A stretch of DNA of 64,000 nucleotides from Mayamaea pseudoterrestris (GCA_027923505.1 BROI01000001.1:523501-587500), one strand, 5' to 3'. Counted from the stretch's first letter, positions 49,601-61,463 are shown. Made by a program: numbers and translations. The notes: generated by a model not told the origin, from the letters alone.

Positions 49601-52096
49601 CTATCCAAAGGCCAGCTTCTTGAGTTCGTTGTTTTGCTTCTTCTTTTTCTTGTTGCCTGCTCCACCAACATTACTCATTGTTGCTGTATTCGCCTCCACT
49701 CTCGTGCTGTTCGGCTGGTTAGCAGCAACATTCCGCACACCAGCCTGCTTATTACCGGCACTCGCCAAAGACGACCCGTTTATTCCACCCCAAGCCAATT
49801 TAGCTTTGCCTGATTGTATTGTGCTTGCTGAGGGAGCCAACGAAGGGCTGGTGGCAAAGTTTCTCATTGCTGCCATGGAACTACCGGTAGGTGCGTGCGC
49901 AGCTTCAGCGTTCAAGGCACCATTCCTCATTCTTTTCAAATGGTCCATATAACTCAATGCCTTTGCAGATGCATGATGATCCGGACAAGACTGGACAAGC
50001 CCCGGAATGAAGCTCCAAAAGTAATCGTCCGCGTATCCATTGTCAAACAGTGAGGCCGCATGATCAACGAAAGCCTCCGACTCCAGCTCCCCAGCAACAA
50101 ACTCTCGCGTGAACTTTTTGAGTAGTTTAAACTTTATCGTACCCATGGCGGCCTTCATATCTTCGACGGTAGCAACATCACTCGCTGTCGGTGCGTTTGC
50201 CATATGCATCTTGGCCTTGGGGCGTGGCTGTGATGACACTGGTGGCGCTGGAAAGTCCTGCTCACTGCTGAATGACGGTGGAGCCTTTTTGGTCAATGGC
50301 TGCAGGTTTGTTCGCTTTGCTGACGATGAGTATGCCAGCGCAGAATTACCAACCAAAGATGGAAACATGTCCGCTGACAATGACAATGGCTTCGAATTCA
50401 TCTTTTTCATCAAGGCATTCGCCGATGAGTAGCTAGGTTGCGGCGGTCCCGCGGATGGGCCGAGTGATGGAAAATTATCGGACGAAAGACTTGACGCGTT
50501 AACACCTCGAGATGTTGATTGTCCTGGTGCCAGAAAAGAAGCTACTGGAGTAGCCAACCTTGCTGCCGTGTTTGCTGCCACTGCATTGTATCCGTTACTA
50601 CCTGAACCACTCCTTCCAGTCCCAATGCGATTGACCCCAACCTGTAGCTTGGCTGATTTGGGTTTAATATTTGCTGGTAACGTTGGAAAGTCCTCCACTG
50701 TCACTGCTCCAGCTGGCTTGACTCTAGCCGCCCGTTTGATCGAAATGCCATCAGTCCATCCCATGCGTAACTGCTGTGACGACTGCGCAGTTGCAACAGC
50801 CACTTCTTCGTTGCTCGCTTGCAGCGTCGGAAAGGCTTCATCCTCTTGATGCGACGAATCCATATTGTCCCGCATGGCAGCTGCCAATACTCGTAGCTCT
50901 GCAGTTCGTTCAACGTGCCGCGGGTGCAAGGCCAATTCACCCTGCGAGGCTGGAAGCGCCGCCGGCACAAAGGCTTCTCCATCCAGTCCATAGTCAAAAT
51001 CACTGTTATCAGGAACATGTTGATTGTTTTGATTCAAGTCATTATTTGCAAATCGCCGCACTCTAAACTGCAACTGTATCTTGCCGTGCGACGTTACGTT
51101 GTGCACTTGACGCTCATGGTCCGCAAGGTCAATGTCATGTGCAAAGACAACAAAGCGTGCTGCCAAGCACTGCGGGTCATGACAGGCGTAATGCTGTCTA
51201 TCAAAATGCTTTTCAAGTGCCGAATAGTCGCGAAAATACTGATCGTGCATGCCCATTTGTTCGCAAACATGGCACTTGTAGTGATTCTTGGTCAAGTGCT
51301 TGTGCAGCTCGGCCAAGTCGTAGAATCGAGTCGGCCGACAAAACTCGCAAACCGGATGACCCGTAAACCCAGAGTCGGCTCCGTCTCCCTTGGCCAAATG
51401 CTTATTCAGTTGTGCTGGTGTGAATCGCTGAAGCCGACTGACAAAGTCGCGGGGATGTTCCGTGCAAAGGTTGCAAAGAACCAAGCGATGAGAAACGCGC
51501 AAATGATCCTGTAGGGCGCGTAGGGCCTTTTTCGCGGATACAATATTGCTAGAAGCAGCAGCAGATTGTTTTTGTTTTTCTTCGTCAGCAAAGGAAGACT
51601 GACTTCTATTCGCATTCATGCTAACAATCAGCGAGCCATCAAAGCTACATCCTCGATGGTTGCAGGGAAAGCGCAGAAGCGGCTGAATCTCCTTGTGCAA
51701 ATAGTCGACTGGAAAGAACATGCCTACATTCGGCTTGTATACAAAGTCGTTTCCAAGCTCATTGCCCCAAATTTGGTATTCGTCGAAAGCCTTGGACGAA
51801 TCTTGCGCGTCAACAATGACTTGCTCGTGTTCCGCCTTGCAAATGGGGCATTTGTTATCGTGATGCAGAAAACGTAGACGCAAGACGCAAACTGGACAAA
51901 TCTCATTATGATTGCAAGGCATGATTGACGTGTAAATCAAGTCAGAGTAGCAGACCAAGCAGTGCTGCGTAACGCTACCAGCTTCAGCCGTCAAGACGAG
52001 AGTGCGAACGTTTTCTGTGAGCTTTGGAAGTTGATTGTTAGGACTGGAAAGAGACGTAGCAGCAGTAGCCGCAGCATCTGTACTTGATGATGCCAT
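49601..52096 (-). CDS. ZNF598/Hel2-type RING E3 ubiquitin ligase
   Basis: 831 residues, no intron. The family marks collided ribosomes by ubiquitinating small-subunit proteins in ribosome quality control. The RING finger at 46-86 (CLVCYSDLIYTSIMPCNHNE, ICPVC, CPICKAEH) sits at the N-terminus. Several C2H2-type fingers follow to about residue 330 (CNHRGCSFDG, LCNLCTEHPRDF, HPVCEFCRPTRFYDL, HLTKNHYKCHVCEQMG, HFDRQHYACHDPQC), in the ZNF598 order. The second half is disordered, Ser/Ala-rich, with repeated EDFPTLP- and DNFPSLG-like words, also typical of this family. The end is lysine-rich (GGAGNKKKKKQNNELKKLAFG). A CTACCGGTAG palindrome lies in the coding sequence at 49881-49890. Confidence 0.93.
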   Translation of the reverse strand: MASSSTDAAATAATSLSSPNNQLPKLTENVRTLVLTAEAGSVTQHCLVCYSDLIYTSIMPCNHNEICPVCVLRLRFLHHDNKCPICKAEHEQVIVDAQDSSKAFDEYQIWGNELGNDFVYKPNVGMFFPVDYLHKEIQPLLRFPCNHRGCSFDGSLIVSMNANRSQSSFADEEKQKQSAAASSNIVSAKKALRALQDHLRVSHRLVLCNLCTEHPRDFVSRLQRFTPAQLNKHLAKGDGADSGFTGHPVCEFCRPTRFYDLAELHKHLTKNHYKCHVCEQMGMHDQYFRDYSALEKHFDRQHYACHDPQCLAARFVVFAHDIDLADHERQVHNVTSHGKIQLQFRVRRFANNDLNQNNQHVPDNSDFDYGLDGEAFVPAALPASQGELALHPRHVERTAELRVLAAAMRDNMDSSHQEDEAFPTLQASNEEVAVATAQSSQQLRMGWTDGISIKRAARVKPAGAVTVEDFPTLPANIKPKSAKLQVGVNRIGTGRSGSGSNGYNAVAANTAARLATPVASFLAPGQSTSRGVNASSLSSDNFPSLGPSAGPPQPSYSSANALMKKMNSKPLSLSADMFPSLVGNSALAYSSSAKRTNLQPLTKKAPPSFSSEQDFPAPPVSSQPRPKAKMHMANAPTASDVATVEDMKAAMGTIKFKLLKKFTREFVAGELESEAFVDHAASLFDNGYADDYFWSFIPGLVQSCPDHHASAKALSYMDHLKRMRNGALNAEAAHAPTGSSMAAMRNFATSPSLAPSASTIQSGKAKLAWGGINGSSLASAGNKQAGVRNVAANQPNSTRVEANTATMSNVGGAGNKKKKKQNNELKKLAFG

Positions 52097-54303
52097 GTTC
52101 AGCAGCTATTACTGAGTGTAAGACTGGATAGACGGCGTATGAATAGAAGAAGGCCGATGAATAAAGCATGAAATGGATGATTCATGGTCGAGGGGAAACG
52201 CTTGCGCACGTTTCGTCATTCCCGGTACGACTCTCATAACCGGTACGATTTGGACCACTGGGTGCTTCGATTGCGCGCGCGCGATGGGCGATGGAAGAAC
52301 AGATTGACGACTACCATCACCTTGCCTTTGTTACACACGACTACGACTATCGGTAGCACGCACGATGAATACACTGAACGAATCCTACAGTTCACGGAAC
52401 TAGTAGAGTTTGTCGCGAACGCCTGCTTTGTGTTGCCGAGAAGCTGCAGCGCATCGACCAGTCGACTGTAGCCACGTAGCCACTAGCCACCTTCAGGCAC
52501 TCCGGAGGCAGTTTAACTACTTGGTAAAAGTAGCCGATCGAGGCGATGCAAGATGCCAAGGACGTGACAAAAATGCGGAAAAAGAATATGGTCAGTTCAG
52601 GACACGAGCGAAAGGTATATGCCAAGGAAAATTGTGTCATAGTCTGGTGGTACGTGCGTATCTGCCTCGTTGCACTTTTGCATTTTCCACCCATCGACTC
52701 GTTTAAACTCAAGCATTCTCAACTTGGCTTTGCTGTCAATGGAATCACAGCGAAAAGAATCCCTGCAACGAGACTGAGTCTCGCTCTTCTTGCTGCTCGA
52801 GTCATGGACAGTGAATGCGCTGTCACGACGTTTGATTCTGGAGCATGTTGCGACGAGTAAATTGCCATTGGTGCAGCATACAGCTCCTTCCATACATCAT
52901 GGGAATCAATCATCCATCTATTCTTCATTTTCTTCTGCGCGCTCGTAGTTACGGGCGCGAATCGCAGTGCAGTTTTGGATTGTGAAGGATGGAACTCCCT
53001 GGCCGAGATTTTTCGACGTATCGATGCCATAACGGCTCCGATCAAGGGAACTGCTACTTAATGAAACTCACTAGTGGCATTCGGACGACCAAAGTAATCT
53101 TGAACATGACCGGTGGCCTTCAAACACAGCGCGTGTCCGAATAATTTCGCCTTGGGCCGGCCACGGAAGGCAATTCTCCAAGCATGGCCTCACCGCCACC
53201 AAGCTGCCACCCACCTCGTTTCTCGTCAAGCACTGCCAGTCGTTTAGCGGAGACGTTATCTGTTCTGGTGAGGATGATCCAATGATGACAGATGGAGGCA
53301 GAGGCATCCCGGTATGGCATACGGAGGAAGGGAGCAAGGTCGTTTGCCCGCCAGAGCTTGTGCGTGCGTTGGCATTTTAGTCGCTATCAAGCTCGCCACC
53401 TACTCTAAGGATGTCGAAGACAAGGAATCGAGCTCTAGGAACAGTTTTTAGATAAGAGACACCAACTGTGTCATGGTGTGCCTGCTACGCATTCCATCAT
53501 TACTTGTTTATCGCCAGAGGATTCGGCTGCTTCTATGCATTGTGACTAGCACTTGAAGCATGCAATCAAGCTGATGCATTTACTTTTATGCCTTCTACGC
53601 TCACGGTGGCATTGTCAACTTTGGCAAAAAGGCAGTGACTGCGCCATTACGGAGCTTTCCGTTTGCAAGCCAGAGACTGACCTACCTATCAAACGGCTCG
53701 GCCTTTTTAACATCTGCGAAAAATGCCTTGGGCAAAGACAGAAAATGTTGGCCATATGCTGTATAACGACAACCTCGACAGACGAAGAAATTTGTTAATA
53801 CAACCGGTAAAGCAGGTTTTCATATTTTCCATCTCGGCAGATACCCTCGGAATGAGTCGTCTGCATTGATTGACAGCCAAGTTACAGCGGATGCCTAATG
53901 GATTAAATTCATAGCTGCAGCGGATACAGTGCTGGCTTGGGCGATGCAGGACGACGGATATGGTGCTGTAAAGGAAGATGACATTCCGACAGTTCGAACT
54001 GACTGTGAGTAACGTATTCCCCAATCAAGCGGCATACTATCTCTGGACGGTATCGCACATACAGGCAGGACCATCATATCGGTCACAAGCGGCGTAGGAG
54101 TACAACATGACGACAATCAAGCTAGTAGAGTAGCTCTGTTTTTTCTCCAATTTACTCACATATATAAACGTATGGTTACTACTTTATCAATCCTGCTGCG
54201 GCGCTGCTACATGAACGCTTCGAATTCATTCATCACGCATACTGCTCAATTCCACATTGTGATAAAACTGCCGTTCGATGCTTACGGCCCATTCTTCCAA
54301 ACC
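52097..54303. other. Gene-poor 2.2 kb stretch
   Basis: No gene recognised with confidence. A minus-strand frame at 52719-53030 would give 103 residues with a basic start (MASIRRKISAREFHPSQSK) and a hydrophobic end (ARLSLVAGILFAVIPLTAKPS), like a tail-anchored protein, but a plus-strand frame of equal length overlaps it. Neither is supported further. Confidence 0.35.
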
Positions 54304-57108
54304 TTAATCCGATTGCGTAATCCATTCGCACTCCAGCACATCCGACATGTCCCATCGATTTTTTGGGTCCACTACCAGCAGTCCCTCGATCAAATTCTGC
54401 GCTTCCTGCGATATATACTTCCAGCAAATTCCGCGGTTAAAAGCTCCCTCACGGATTCTATTTTCCATAGCGACGTCAAAATCTTCGGAGAATTCACGGA
54501 ACGGAGAAACCCCAGTCAAAAGCGTGTGAATGATGCATCCAAAACTCCACATGTCACAACGGAAGTCATAGGCTGGTCGCTCTTCGAGAACTTCCGGAGC
54601 AACGTATTCAGGATTCCCGCATTTGTCAGTGAGAGAGTTATTGCGATAGCACGGCGCCGCATAGGACAAGTCGGAGATTACGGCAGAAGACATGTCACCA
54701 CTGACGCGAAAATTGAGAGTCTTGAGTGAAAGGTTGCGGATAGCAATTTTTGCCTTGTGCAAGTGTCGGATGCCAGGAGACACACCTTTCACAAGCGTGC
54801 AAACGTCCTCCTCCGATAGTTGCCCACTTTGATCCTTCTTAAAATACTCACGAACTGTTAATTGTGGATTGAGGAATTCCATGACAACGTACAGGTGATC
54901 GACCGTAGAGTACTCGTTGTGAAGCTGTCTAACCCCCGCAACACCTTTCGCTTCGCGCAAAGCAGCAATCTCGTTGTTCATTTCGACTGCATCATTACCG
55001 ATGATGCACAGGGCGCCACGTTCGAAACATTTGACATGGTAAATCATCTTAGTTGTCTTATGTTTGCACTTGTATTCGACACAAGGCCCGTTTGTCGTCA
55101 TGTCGCCCAATTCTGTATAAAGCTGTTTAAAGCCCATTACATCATCTGCCAAGTCCTCCAGCGAACCGCGTTCGCCACGGGGAGCATCGCAAATCTCCAG
55201 AATCTCCGTGGCAAGCTCCTTCGAGTCAAAAGCTTCCGCACTTGCGACAGCATCTCCGTGCAAAGTCGTTTCGTAGCGGTCGGCGTCCATTTCTTTCTCA
55301 ATGCCCAGAGTGATTTCTTCCGCCGCTAAAGCCGCGACAGGATCAATGCGCTTCGTGGCCAATTCGTACGCGTAAAAGAGATCTATGCGCGGGAGGACAT
55401 AAACCGCTTCCCAAACCTGTGAATGCAAATGTTTAGTGCATGGAGCGATACGTGTTAACGCCATTCAATAGTAAGCACATTGACGTTTTACCTTTTCGAG
55501 TAGAGACGACAAGTTGATATCGCATTTGTTCACCTTCTTCGTCCAATGTTTCGCATTCGAAAAGTGCTTGCTGCCACCAGCAATGAACCGAAGAATAGAG
55601 CAAAGCAACATGACCGCAGTCTCCGGAGTAGGCTGATGCTCCTTCGACGAAAACGTGACCCACGCAACGGCCTGCTCAATCCAGTCGTTAAAGACAAACG
55701 GGGCTGAAAGTAGCATGCGTCCAATCTTATCAGCCGATACCAATTCGCTGAGGGGCACCTCATAATCAACGCGCTGTCGAAACGATTCAACAAGAATCAA
55801 GCAATAGGCTGCATCAGTGTTGACAGTCCAAATGCTCGCTTTATCAAGTAGCGCCTTGGCCACTTTTAAACTCTTGACTTCAACAACACTTATATTCGCA
55901 AAAACGTTCAGTGAGTCTTGCTCGTTCATATAAGAAACCCGAGATGCAAGGAACTCATTCAATTTCTCCTGCGTCGGACATGGAGTAAATGAATGAAAGT
56001 GAGGCAATGGAAATGGTCCAAACACAAGCCACAGGATATCCAAGAACTCACCACAGCTGACTGTAGCTGTCCAACAAGATCATCATCAGTAGCGACGCTC
56101 TCGGGAACACTCGAATTCTTTGCCTTGCGGGCAGCAGTGAGCAGAGGAGGCGAGCTCGATGACAGCTCATCCTCGCTCCACATTTCAAAACTGTTTCCAA
56201 GTGATGCCGAAGCGATGTAATCCAATGACTCACCCCAAGGATACTGCTTGGCAAGCTTTTCAGCTTCTTCTGTGTAAGAAAGTAGCTCCTGTGGAGTCAA
56301 TTCCACTGAACACTTGATGCTGCGCAACGAGTATAACAAGGTGCATTTATACGACAGTGTATAAGCCCCCTCCAATATTTTGGCGCATTGTTTCGCGTAC
56401 AGTCGCAGCATAGTCTCATTGATGTCATTTGGAAAAGCCGCTACTAGTTTTTGCATGGTCATTTCCGCTGCCTCTGGATGGGCATCTTGAATGGCAAGGA
56501 CATTTGAAGCCGTTGCAATCAACCCGCGGAATGGTAGTACGACGGATGCGTCATACTTACGCATGTCAGGTTCAAGCAGGCGATAAATTGGAACCAAAGA
56601 AGGCTGATTGTGGCGCATGATCCAGAAGCCGCGGAACTCCTTGGATCGATCAAATACAAATGAGCACGCAAGCGACTCTTTGTCGCCATGCTTGGGGACG
56701 AGACGAACCTTGCAAAACACTGGCGCCTTCTCGGAGCGAGGTGGCGGCTGGAGCCATCCGCATAAATATGTACCAGGCGTGAGAACAGCGTTGCGATTTT
56801 CCAATGATGGAAACTCCTCTTTCACGACGCCAAGGTCCGTCAAAAACCAATATTGAAGGACTCGGTAGGGATTGGCCACGTCATTGGTATTTTCAAGATG
56901 CTGCTCCCAATCGTAGGCACGGTCAAATTGTTCTTGGATCTGTAAACAATGTTGATATGCGACAGTATGAACGATATGAGTCGCAAGGCGATTCCGCTGC
57001 TGCAGCAAGCATCAAGATCGACGCACGCAATGAAGCACTCACCTTCTTCTCCGAGTAGACTTTTTCCGTTGGAGAAGGATTAGGATACTTGGAATTTACT
57101 GGACCCAT
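54304..57108 (-). CDS. Pseudokinase with long helical N-terminal region
   Basis: Four exons (57043-57108, 56052-56939, 55492-55968, 54304-55416), all introns phase 0 and 75-103 bp, give 847 residues. Residues about 23-475 are of no recognised family: a globular part (GTYLCGWLQPPP; CKVRLVPKHGD; FRGFWIMRHN), then helices. About 572-845 is a protein kinase fold. It keeps the ATP-site lysine (YHVKCFERG, Lys606), the hinge (LYVVMEFLNP), APE (GNPEYVAPEVLEERP) and the F-helix (DMWSFGCIIHTLLTGVSPF). The catalytic HRD is IRN (703-705, Asp to Asn), the following Lys is Ser, the glycine loop is absent, and DFG is DLS. It is therefore predicted inactive in phosphotransfer and probably a scaffold or regulator. 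MGPVNS at the start is a weak myristoylation candidate. Confidence 0.85.
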
Positions 57109-58269
57109 ATTGACACTTTATCTTGTTCGATTATCAAGAATGCGACGAATACTTTGCTTTACTTGTTGGAGCGTCGTCCATCTGTGAAGCGTGAAGCGGT
57201 TTGTCCATTGTCGGCCGCTGCGACGTAACGGCATTGCTCGACCACACAGTGAATACGGCACTGCTGAAACAAGTGAAACAGACCAAGCGTTACTGAAAAG
57301 TCGATTTTCGCAGTTTCGGTACAGTACAGTACTTGCACAGTAGTTGATTACGGCGCCAGACCTGAAGTGGGCTAGAGGACGGTATATTTGTAATACTATT
57401 GTCCATACGCAGTAGCACATTGATATAACATGCTAAGAGGGTAAAAAAGTGGCAGTACAGCAGTGCCGGGAAACGCAGTGATGAGAACGTGATGCGCTAT
57501 GGTAGGTGCAGGCGTTGTATATATGCAACTGACTCTCAAGCCAACCAAACTCCACTACCGTTCTTCATACAACAGCATCACCAATCTCTACAACCGGCTA
57601 TTGGCAGCGTCTCGAGAAGAATTCAGAGCAGTGCCTAATGCCGCCATCATTGCTGTAACTAAAAAAAGGGAACGTTCATCACTCGGCAGGCCGCAGCAGC
57701 AAGTGAGCCGCACCTTTCGTCAGCTGTGCAGGCAAGTCAAAGGCGCGCACAGTCGCTGCACAGCGTAGCTGCATACCTTAAATAGAGCTTGGACAATGCA
57801 GGTGCAATGTTTGAATCCACGAGCAACCAAACTAACAACTAGCAAGGCAGCTATGAAAGTGGCATGCATGTATCATGGCCTCGACAAGCCTTGAGTCATT
57901 AGCCAATATGGAAAAGGACAACAGTAGTGTAGTCCAGTCTAGTGCAAAAAGTGGTGTGATGATTGGTAGCCTTCTTGATCGACTGTAGTGGAAAGCTTGT
58001 TCAGTTCGTCGTCATCAGAAAGGCACTCGACGGCACCAGTCAAGCTTTCAATTAACACCAAATGCCAAAACTAGTTGATATATTTGCATCGTTGCAAAAG
58101 TCGGCTTGTTATGCCATAATGAACGGCCGTGATGGTAGTCGAATCTCGTGCCATTCGTCGCCGATACTGTTAGGCTTGGCTTGTACGTGTCGTAGGTGTG
58201 TCTACAGTTGCTCCGTAGTTACCATCCATGGCGAAGAGGAATCACGATGCGTAGTAGGTGTTTGTGCCA

Positions 58270-58610
58270 ATAGACCATGTCGATGAAATCATTCAAGACC
58301 TACATGTCATGGCGGACGAGAGCAAGGAACGATCGACGTCGTACTCCGCCTTTCTTGATGATCAAGTCTTGTGACTTTAAGAGGGACATGGGCCATTACA
58401 ATGTGTCAGTGTCCCCTCTGCCGAATGAATTCTCAGATTGTTGGGTTTGGATCGATTCGGACGACTTGCAGCAGCCTGCAAGCGGCTGCGGTTCGTACAA
58501 CTTCCCATGGTGACTGGAAAAGCGTTGCGGTTGCGCGTCGGTCGTCAAGCGTAGATATGTCGCCTCGGTACTCAGACTCGGCGTATGTGCTTTTCGACGA
58601 CACGGATTGA
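58270..58610 (+). pseudogene. Possible gene remnant or unresolved multi-exon gene
   Basis: Two frames read like protein. One (about 58278-58370) gives HVDEIIQDLHVMADESKERS then TSYSAFLDDQ. Another ends at 58610 with VARRSSSVDMSPRYSDSAY then VLFDDTD. I could not join them by a normal-length intron, so this is either a decayed gene or a gene whose exons I failed to resolve. No family recognised. Confidence 0.25.
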
Positions 58611-59379
58611 GCCGAACCGCGCCCATGTGGAACGAGACGAGAGGAACCCAACTTTTGGGAGTCTTTCATTCATTGAAACCGAGGCAAGAGAGGTGCAGGA
58701 CTCTAGATAGCTTCGATTGCGAAGTTGTAGTTTTGCAAAGCGCAACAAAACGACGTTGAAGTTGTGCCGGAATTGGATTTAGAATTATCATCACGCTCCA
58801 TGCGCCGATTCACGACGTGACCCACTCTCCATCACTCGATTCCATTGCTACCAGTAGGCAGTCAACAACAAGCCTCCATTCGAACTACGTCATCCTTGAC
58901 TGGCGTATCACTCGGGAGGCTACGAACGATCGCTAGCCATTGGAGTATTGGGCGTCGTCAAAGAAAATTTGGATTTGAACGAATTGAACGTCCGCGTCGA
59001 TGAATCTGCATGCTCCCCTGGTGCGTGCTCCATCCCAGCTGCGGAAACTCAAGGTCTTTCTTCTGCTCTGTTCCAGCTGGCGGCGGCTCAAGTTGTTCTG
59101 CAGCCAAGTAGCATGCCCTGCATAATTTCGCTTGCTACGCAGCTTCATTTGGCACGTATCCTACTCAACCATCAAGCGCTTCATTCATTTAGCTGCTGCC
59201 GCTCAAGTTGCCATCGATAAACCATATCCTTCAATGGCGCGTCGCCAGCTTAGCTCGATGTTTACTCTGTTTAGCAAGCTACACCGGGCATGTCATTGAT
59301 GAATGATCCTTCGCTTGCTGATCGATCATCATGCTCGACCAGGCAAGTTTCTAACCAAATCCATATGGCGAGAATTCAA

Positions 59380-59745
59380 GCATGTTTGATCAAATGTATT
59401 CAGTTGCAGCGCAAATTTGGTCAACTCGCAAAGCCATGGGTTCATCAATTCAAAACGTCGCCTGCTGCTTTGATCGAATGGATTTAGTTGCAGCGCGAAT
59501 TTGACCAACTCGCAAAGCCATGGTTGTACCTATTCAGAGCGTCGCGCTTTGATCGAATAGAGTCAATTGCACAAATTTGGTCAACTCGCAAAGCCATGAA
59601 TTTACCAAATCAGAGCGTCGCCTGCTCGCTTTGATCAAAAAGATTCAGTTGCAGCGCGAATTTGGTTTGCTCGCAAAGCCATGGGTTCATCAATTCAAAA
59701 TATCACCTGCCGCTTTGCTCGAATGGAATTAGTTGGAGCGCGAAT
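59380..59745. repeat. Tandem repeat, about 84-bp unit, four to five copies
   Basis: The block AACTCGCAAAGCCATG recurs near 59423, 59507, 59583 and 59667 (the last with GCTCGC), spaced about 84, 76 and 84 bp. Between copies lie TTTGATCGAATGGATT-like and AGTTGCAGCGCGAATTTGG blocks. The 76-bp unit has a small deletion. Partial units flank both ends. No open frame runs through it. Confidence 0.8.
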
Positions 59746-60524
59746 GAGAGCAAGCTGATGGTTTATCACGCAAGCGCAAGCGCGGCAAGGGCATCAACGA
59801 CTTGATTAGCGAACATTAGCAGGTTGGTTCAAGATTGGCGTGACGGGTGGTGGCACCTGAGTAACACGCCGATGGTATCGATGCGGTGCCCATCTAAATT
59901 AATACTAGGATAGTTGACAGTTTGAATGCGACACTATTTCATGTATATAGTAGCTACACGACTGGCAGTGAGTCTGTATCAAGCACGCCCGCATACGAGA
60001 TGTTGCATCTGTAGGCGGACGCATTCCGCGATTGCACTCGCGTTGGGCGCTGCCTATTTAACTTGATACGTATTATCAGATGCGAAGGACCGAAACATGT
60101 GCAATACAAATATACTCGCATTATTGTGAAGCTTAGAGCGCCATCACGCGTCAATATCTTTGTACGTTCCACATATCGTTCGAGAACTCCAACCGTCACA
60201 ATGGATGGAAACAATTCCTTAGCGATGCCGCAGCACAGCAGCACACTTATTGCGACAGCCAAGCATCCTAATCGCCAAGAACCAGTCCCATATACCACTA
60301 TGTAATTTCGAACATACCGTATTGACCAATGCTGTCACAGAAAATTCGTTCAAAGAGTAGCAACCAGCACCTGCTGACAAGTGACTTTCTCTCAAGAGAC
60401 ACAGCCTGACGCCGACGTCCAATCAAAGGAGAGGATCAGTAGTACAATTTTTGGCAGGCTGGATGTTGGTGAGCAGCCACGACCCCGGCGACAGCATTCG
60501 CATGAGCCATCAAAAACTATCCGA

Positions 60525-61196
60525 ATGACATGCGAACGATACGTTCATGGCAGGTGCGCGTTACAAGTAGCTGTACAAGAAGTGCGCGTCGAGCTGCGCC
60601 GTTGGCGACGTCATGCAACTGTTCCCTTATTGGACGACGGTGCGCAGTCATCGGCGAGCAAACGAGTCAAAGAGCTGCAGCAGGGTATCCAGGTTTGTTA
60701 CCAACATGGTCGAGACAGCCCTTTTGCAAGCGCTTGGCTTGTCGGGTGCGACGCAAAATCTGCGACTCAAGAGGAAGCAGCCTTTTATGATGCAATGGGC
60801 ACAGAAACAAGATTGGTGTATTATTATTCTGGCAAGAACGGGTCACGCTGCACCGCAAAGAGAACGACCATTTTACAAATGGTCTTGTCGGTTCCCATTT
60901 CCGATGCATCTGTCACTTCAAAACGGACTTGTTCTTATTCGTGGCGCTTGGTGCAGGAGCGTTCATTGACTCGACGCCGTACTCGCTCGCTTGGAAGTAA
61001 ATTCTTTCTTCCCTTTATTGAGCTGCGCACTAAACTGTTGGATGTTAAACCGAAACGCAAACATCGTCAAGCATCATTCATTGCTTGTAGTCGAGTGCGA
61101 CGCGGCTTGGCTTGCTTCTCCAACATTCCTTGTACTACCGGTAGGCAAAATATAGCTGAGGCTGCTGCTGCAGTTGTCTCGAGTGAATTGAAATAG
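60525..61196 (+). CDS. Long open frame of doubtful coding status
   Basis: A frame open from about 60381 to 61196 (ATG at 60525, 223 residues: MTCERYVHGRCALQVAVQEV). A run of about 270 sense codons is rare by chance in DNA of this composition, but the sequence is rich in Arg and Cys without clear domains. It has one hydrophilic stretch (SKERISSTIFGRLDVGEQPR) upstream of the first ATG. No family recognised. It may be part of a spliced gene or a remnant. Confidence 0.3.
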   Translation: MTCERYVHGRCALQVAVQEVRVELRRWRRHATVPLLDDGAQSSASKRVKELQQGIQVCYQHGRDSPFASAWLVGCDAKSATQEEAAFYDAMGTETRLVYYYSGKNGSRCTAKRTTILQMVLSVPISDASVTSKRTCSYSWRLVQERSLTRRRTRSLGSKFFLPFIELRTKLLDVKPKRKHRQASFIACSRVRRGLACFSNIPCTTGRQNIAEAAAAVVSSELK

Positions 61197-61463
61197 TTTG
61201 GAACAAGTTCGTTGGTGCCACCGACATGGCGACACGGCATTCCAAGTTTCGATTAGCTCAACGCGAAACACGTTGACTTCCATTCCTGTATCGCAAACTG
61301 TCTCATACAGCTGGTAATCTTTGATCTCGTGCTTCGCCCAATAGATATCGTAGGTCGTTACTCTATAGCATGCTGACAGGAAATAGTTTGGAAAGGGGCA
61401 ATAGGTCGACGAGTCAACGACGATGACGTCGCTCGGAAACTTCACAATATGGTCTTGACGCAA
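61074..61463 (-). pseudogene. Possible coding remnant, minus strand
   Basis: 129 open codons starting from TTG, right after a stop. It reads VKFPSDVIVVDSSTYCPFPN, then YRVTTYDIYWAKHEIKDYQL and ETVCDTGMEVNVFRVELIET, which looks protein-like with regular hydrophobic spacing. No ATG in frame near its start and no splice partner found. It overlaps the plus-strand frame ending at 61196, so at most one is likely real there. Confidence 0.25.
61135..61144. promoter_or_regulatory. CTACCGGTAG palindrome
   Basis: A perfect 10-bp palindrome about 870 bp upstream of the seven-exon gene at 62013. It is one of six exact copies in the window. Confidence 0.25.

Noticed and set aside
53071-53337. Minus-strand frames of 66-88 codons
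   Set aside because: Two overlapping frames of similar quality and no domain; neither can be preferred or supported.
60613-60969. Possible retroelement protease-like word (GLSGATQN) in a plus-strand frame
   Set aside because: One short word is not enough. No reverse transcriptase, integrase, capsid or terminal repeats are seen nearby, so no element is called.
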